Shown here: positions 34,157 through 36,341 of the stretch, piece after piece | Layout: each line of letters begins with the position of its first letter | Position numbering within the stretch: position 1 is the first letter of the stretch | Assembly (NCBI GenBank): GCA_020852715.1 | Contig: JADZAE010000044.1 | Location: 1 to 36,341, forward strand | Reading direction: 5' to 3' | Length of the DNA stretch: 36,341 bases | Source: Deltaproteobacteria bacterium | GTDB lineage: Bacteria; Bdellovibrionota_C; UBA2361; SZUA-149; JADZAE01 | Notes under the pieces: generated by a model | Told to the model about the DNA's origin: nothing | The model's database searches: none | Seen by the model: the letters and a program-made list of their open reading frames with translations, nothing else | Translations under genes and position numbers: made by a program

Positions 34157-35026
34157 TCAGTTAATAGAGTATTTTAAGTCTAACTGCTCACCGCCTCTCT
34201 CTACCGTTAAGTAAATAGATTTCTCTTCTTTAAGAGTGTTAAACAGCTTTAAGGCTTGAGAGGGATCGCTTAAACTTTGGTCGTTAATATTTGTTATAAT
34301 ATCGCCGTTCTTTAGGCCGAGTTTGGCATATAAGCTATCTGAGCGGATGGCAAAAAGCCTCATCCCAATACTTTGTCCATTGCGAAAATAAGGAACGGCA
34401 CGTGCTTGAGATAAAAGCCTAGGCAGATTCTCTAGCTCGGTGTCAAGCTCTGCCTTATCGACATTAAACTCTGTTTGGTCATTACTGGTTGAACCTTCCT
34501 TATTTGTGGAGGCTGGAGCGCTAGAGTTGTCCTCTAAAGTTAACGTAATAATGCTACCGTCATATTTAAGCTCAACGCGTTGGGCCATAATCTTAGAAAG
34601 AACGGCTGCCTCAAAAACTTTATCATTTAATTCAAATACTTCTTGCTGGTTTTTTATAGCATCTTCAATAATCGCAAAAGGCTTTTCCACTCCCACAGCT
34701 TGTGTGCCGACAAGTCGCAATTTCAATGGTTGCTTATCGGTTTTTTTAAGCGGCTCTTCGATTTTAGCACTTGAATCTTCCCCGAAAATATTTCTGTCAA
34801 TAATAGGTTGATAATCGGCTAGCGTTTTACTGCCACGACCTCCTTTACCGTTGGTAAGCTGAGCAAGCTTTTCAAAAGGAGGAATCTCAAACTGCTCTTC
34901 TTCTTTTAGCTTATTGCCGGAGATGTAAACAAGGAACAATGCAAACAGGAACAGACCCTTACTTAGAACAGAGACCATTCCCTCAGCGCTTAATAGCCAA
35001 TCTTTTATTGCGGTAAATTTTACCAT
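34157..35026 (-). CDS. gspC: type II secretion protein GspC
   Basis: 289 residues from the ATG at 35026 (TTG at 35044 is the alternative). One membrane helix (about 18-38) is followed by a linker and the HR domain (about 75-160: IIDRNIFG, LKLRLVGTQAVG, KPFAIIED, VFELNDKVFE). A C-terminal PDZ-like domain (about 205-285) has FRNGQSIGMRLFAIRSDSLYAKLGLKNGDIITNINDQSLSDPSQALKLFN. GspC links the inner-membrane platform to the secretin and helps select substrates. It is the first gene of the operon. Confidence 0.9.
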   Translation of the reverse strand: MVKFTAIKDWLLSAEGMVSVLSKGLFLFALFLVYISGNKLKEEEQFEIPPFEKLAQLTNGKGGRGSKTLADYQPIIDRNIFGEDSSAKIEEPLKKTDKQPLKLRLVGTQAVGVEKPFAIIEDAIKNQQEVFELNDKVFEAAVLSKIMAQRVELKYDGSIITLTLEDNSSAPASTNKEGSTSNDQTEFNVDKAELDTELENLPRLLSQARAVPYFRNGQSIGMRLFAIRSDSLYAKLGLKNGDIITNINDQSLSDPSQALKLFNTLKEEKSIYLTVERGGEQLDLKYSIN

Positions 35027-35073
35027 TAACGACCAAACCACCAAAAAACAACAAATGAGCTTACTTCATGTTG

Positions 35074-35102
35074 ATATAAGGTGATATAAATAGTTGATGC
35101 AA
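35074..35102 (-). promoter_or_regulatory. possible promoter of the T2SS operon
   Basis: On the minus strand TTGCAT (35097-35102) and TTATAT (35074-35079) are separated by 17 bases; the start would be near 35067, about 40 bases before gspC. The region also repeats TGATATAA. Moderate box quality. Confidence 0.4.
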
Positions 35103-35260
35103 CAAGAATTTTCGTTGATGATAATATCGGATCATCCTTGCTAAGTGTGGATCTTGTATGGGTACGGGTAGGCTATAGGTTGCTATTTTCAGGGCACATT
35201 GGTTGGTTAATTTAAGGGACTGGTAACGAAATACGATTCGTTGTTTTACTGTTGATGTAA

Positions 35261-35300
35261 GTAAAAAGGGGTATGCCTAGTTAGACCTGACATACCCCTT
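35261..35300 (-). terminator. rho-independent terminator of the Rrf2 gene
   Basis: AAGGGGTATG and CATACCCCTT form a perfect 10-base stem around a 15-base loop; on the minus strand it is followed by a T-run (35263-35267). It lies 23 bases past the Rrf2 stop and would separate that gene from the T2SS operon. Confidence 0.85.
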
Positions 35301-35322
35301 AATGAAGCACTAATCTACTAGA

Positions 35323-35775
35323 TTAGTTCATGGATGAAGACGAGCTTACAACTTTATCTACATCATCAATTCCTAACGCTTTTGCACGATCGCATAGGTT
35401 AGCCAATGACACTTGGCGCAAAGTAGAGTGGAAAGATCCTTCAATCTCAGACCAAACATTGTCAATGAGGTTGGCTAAAGCAGGGGCATCAGATCTGTCA
35501 TCCTCTTGTAAGCGGGGACGAAGAGCCTGCATAACCTCTTCCAGCTTAATTTCATTAGCCGGCTTAGCCAACGAGTATCCACCACGAGGACCGCGTTTAC
35601 CAACAACGACGTCCGCTTGGCGAAGTTTGGCAAAAATTTGCTCTAAAAAACGCTGAGGGATTCGCTGTCTCTTGGCAATCTGCCTTACCTGCGCAGGTCC
35701 ACCATCTAAATTATATGCTAAATCCACTAGCGCCATAATTCCATATTGTTCTTCTCTTGAAAGCTTAACAGCCAT
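35323..35775 (-). CDS. Rrf2-family transcriptional regulator
   Basis: 150 residues, normal length. The winged-helix domain (about 3-70: KLSREEQYGIMALVDLA, QVRQIAKRQRIPQRFLEQIFAKLRQADVVVGKRGPRGGYSLAKPANEI) is typical of Rrf2. IscR-type Fe-S members have three Cys in the region after helix 4; here that region has none and only one Cys appears (LANLCDRAK). It is therefore unlikely to bind a cluster in the usual way and may sense another signal, like CymR. AAGGGC precedes ATG 35775. Its terminator isolates it from gspC, but an operator for it near the T2SS promoter is possible. Confidence 0.9.
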   Translation of the reverse strand: MAVKLSREEQYGIMALVDLAYNLDGGPAQVRQIAKRQRIPQRFLEQIFAKLRQADVVVGKRGPRGGYSLAKPANEIKLEEVMQALRPRLQEDDRSDAPALANLIDNVWSEIEGSFHSTLRQVSLANLCDRAKALGIDDVDKVVSSSSSMN

Positions 35776-36200
35776 AATATTGCCCTTATGTTAATGGTTA
35801 TTATTTACAAACCGACAACTCAAATCTCAATAAAAGTGCTAACAAACATTTATAATAAAATCTGTAGCCTTAGCAGTGAGGCATTTAGCTCAGACAATTA
35901 GTAAAAATCAAATTTATGACCAAGAAATTTATAACCCCTTAATATTACAGGCAAAGAATTATGGTTAAAAAGGCCGTTTAAAGCGTTCGGGAACACAAGC
36001 GCACATAATAATGGCATTGTGACTTAAACTCGCCACCGTAATTTATATTTCATAGCTAGATAGGCCAGCATTTAGAAAGTCTTCTCGGAATAAAAGGTTT
36101 AATTGAACAAGGCTGTAGCTAGAGCCGATCATTGGTATCAAAAGTTCCAAATGTTTTCAGATAAAAAATTGTATCCGTTCCCGACTTTTACTGAGTTTCT
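35776..36200. other. non-coding stretch upstream of Rrf2 gene
   Basis: About 425 AT-rich bases with no credible gene. A weak minus-strand promoter pair for Rrf2 is TTGAGA (35825-35830) with TAAATA (35802-35807), spacer 17. GGTT/AACC halves around 35797-35814 could be an autoregulatory site. Nothing else is recognised. Confidence 0.35.
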
Positions 36201-36250
36201 ATATAAAAGCCCCCAGAGGGGGCAAGTTTTGCGAAGCAAAACTGTGGGGG
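36201..36250 (-). terminator. tandem hairpins, likely terminator of the edge gene
   Basis: Two perfect stems lie side by side: GCCCCC/GGGGGC around 3 bases (36209-36223) and AGTTTTGC/GCAAAACT around GAA (36225-36243). On the minus strand the G/C stem is followed by TTTTATAT, as in an intrinsic terminator. CCCCCA (36210-36215) can instead pair with TGGGGG (36245-36250), giving a competing fold. Confidence 0.65.
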
Positions 36251-36259
36251 GACAAGAGA

Positions 36260-36341
36260 CTAAGCCTTCACAAGATTAGTCGTTTCCAATGAGGAAACGT
36301 CAATAAATTTAAAAATATTCATGTTTCTAATACCCCTGAAA
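36260..36341 (-). CDS. C-terminal end of an unknown gene (partial)
   Basis: A minus-strand frame open to the window edge ends at TAG 36260-36262; the last residues read NMNIFKFIDVSSLETTNLVKA. The tandem hairpin terminator directly downstream supports a real gene end. An internal ATG (at about 36322) could instead start a 20-residue peptide. Too short to identify. Confidence 0.35.
   Translation of the reverse strand, partial: FRGIRNMNIFKFIDVSSLETTNLVKA
36281..36299. repeat. short inverted repeat near right edge
   Basis: CGTTTCC and GGAAACG are perfect complements around AATGA. It lies inside the partial frame above, so it may be coincidental or part of an RNA structure. Confidence 0.3.

Noticed and set aside
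1..36341. CRISPR arrays, prophage or integron modules
   Set aside because: No regularly spaced direct repeats, integrase, capsid or attC-like sites were seen; mobile DNA is limited to the left-edge scar.

Overview
The window comes from a diderm (Gram-negative) bacterium with a moderately AT-rich genome. The evidence is a type II secretion operon, a lipid A-type acyltransferase, several lipoproteins with a lipobox, an initiating polyprenyl-phosphate sugar transferase, an IHF-beta-like protein and tRNAs with encoded CCA. The mix of Ser/Thr kinase, FapA/DUF342, CBS, Rrf2 and T2SS genes would fit a deltaproteobacterial-type lineage (Myxococcota, Bdellovibrionota or Desulfobacterota sense), but the sequence alone does not fix the taxon. 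It looks like ordinary chromosome (dnaB, tilS, ihfB-like, tRNAs) with accessory genes between the core genes.

Layout. 1-587: insertion-sequence scar, with an IS66 TnpA-like N-terminal fragment and an IS-end-like inverted repeat. 588-5544: surface-polysaccharide operon of one membrane-anchored GT2, two GT4 glycosyltransferases and a WbaP/WcaJ-type initiating transferase. 5538-6071 (minus): small membrane-anchored acidic protein with four phased 15-residue repeats. 6303-8763: TPR lipoprotein overlapping dnaB. 8844-9833 (minus): DnaJ/CbpA-type co-chaperone. 9984-11853: tRNA-Pro(GGG), a LysM-M23 lipoprotein, tRNA-Arg(CCT) and an IHF-beta-like protein. 11941-13508: an orphan small protein and an unknown lipoprotein with two CxxC pairs. 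13901-14830: LpxL-like acyltransferase. 14834-18778 (minus): signalling block of FapA/DUF342, a two-CBS protein and a transmembrane Ser/Thr kinase. The kinase frame continues past its stop into an ankyrin-repeat region interrupted by further in-frame TAA codons. 18779-19452: long non-coding stretch with several hairpins. 19453-22188 (minus): three-gene operon of a secreted small domain protein, a PstS-like periplasmic protein and a large membrane histidine-kinase-like protein whose catalytic residues are lost, behind a good sigma70-type promoter overlapped by a perfect inverted repeat. 22425-24163: FmdB-like Cys-rich protein and a secreted Ca-binding/FG-GAP-like protein. 24385-25812: tilS. 25824-35026 (minus): T2SS operon gspC-D-E-F-G-H-I-J. 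35323-35775 (minus): Rrf2 regulator with its own terminator. The right edge holds tandem hairpins and the tail of a minus-strand gene.

How the genes fit together: glycan synthesis, lipid A acylation, peptidoglycan cleavage and T2SS all serve the envelope, and the two minus-strand signalling blocks probably sense envelope or periplasmic conditions. The most unusual features are the kinase-ankyrin frame with three TAA codons and no frameshift, the histidine-kinase-like pseudoenzyme in its sensor operon, the roughly 230-residue C-terminal extension of GspD, and the phased 15-residue repeat protein. I found no CRISPR array, prophage or integron.
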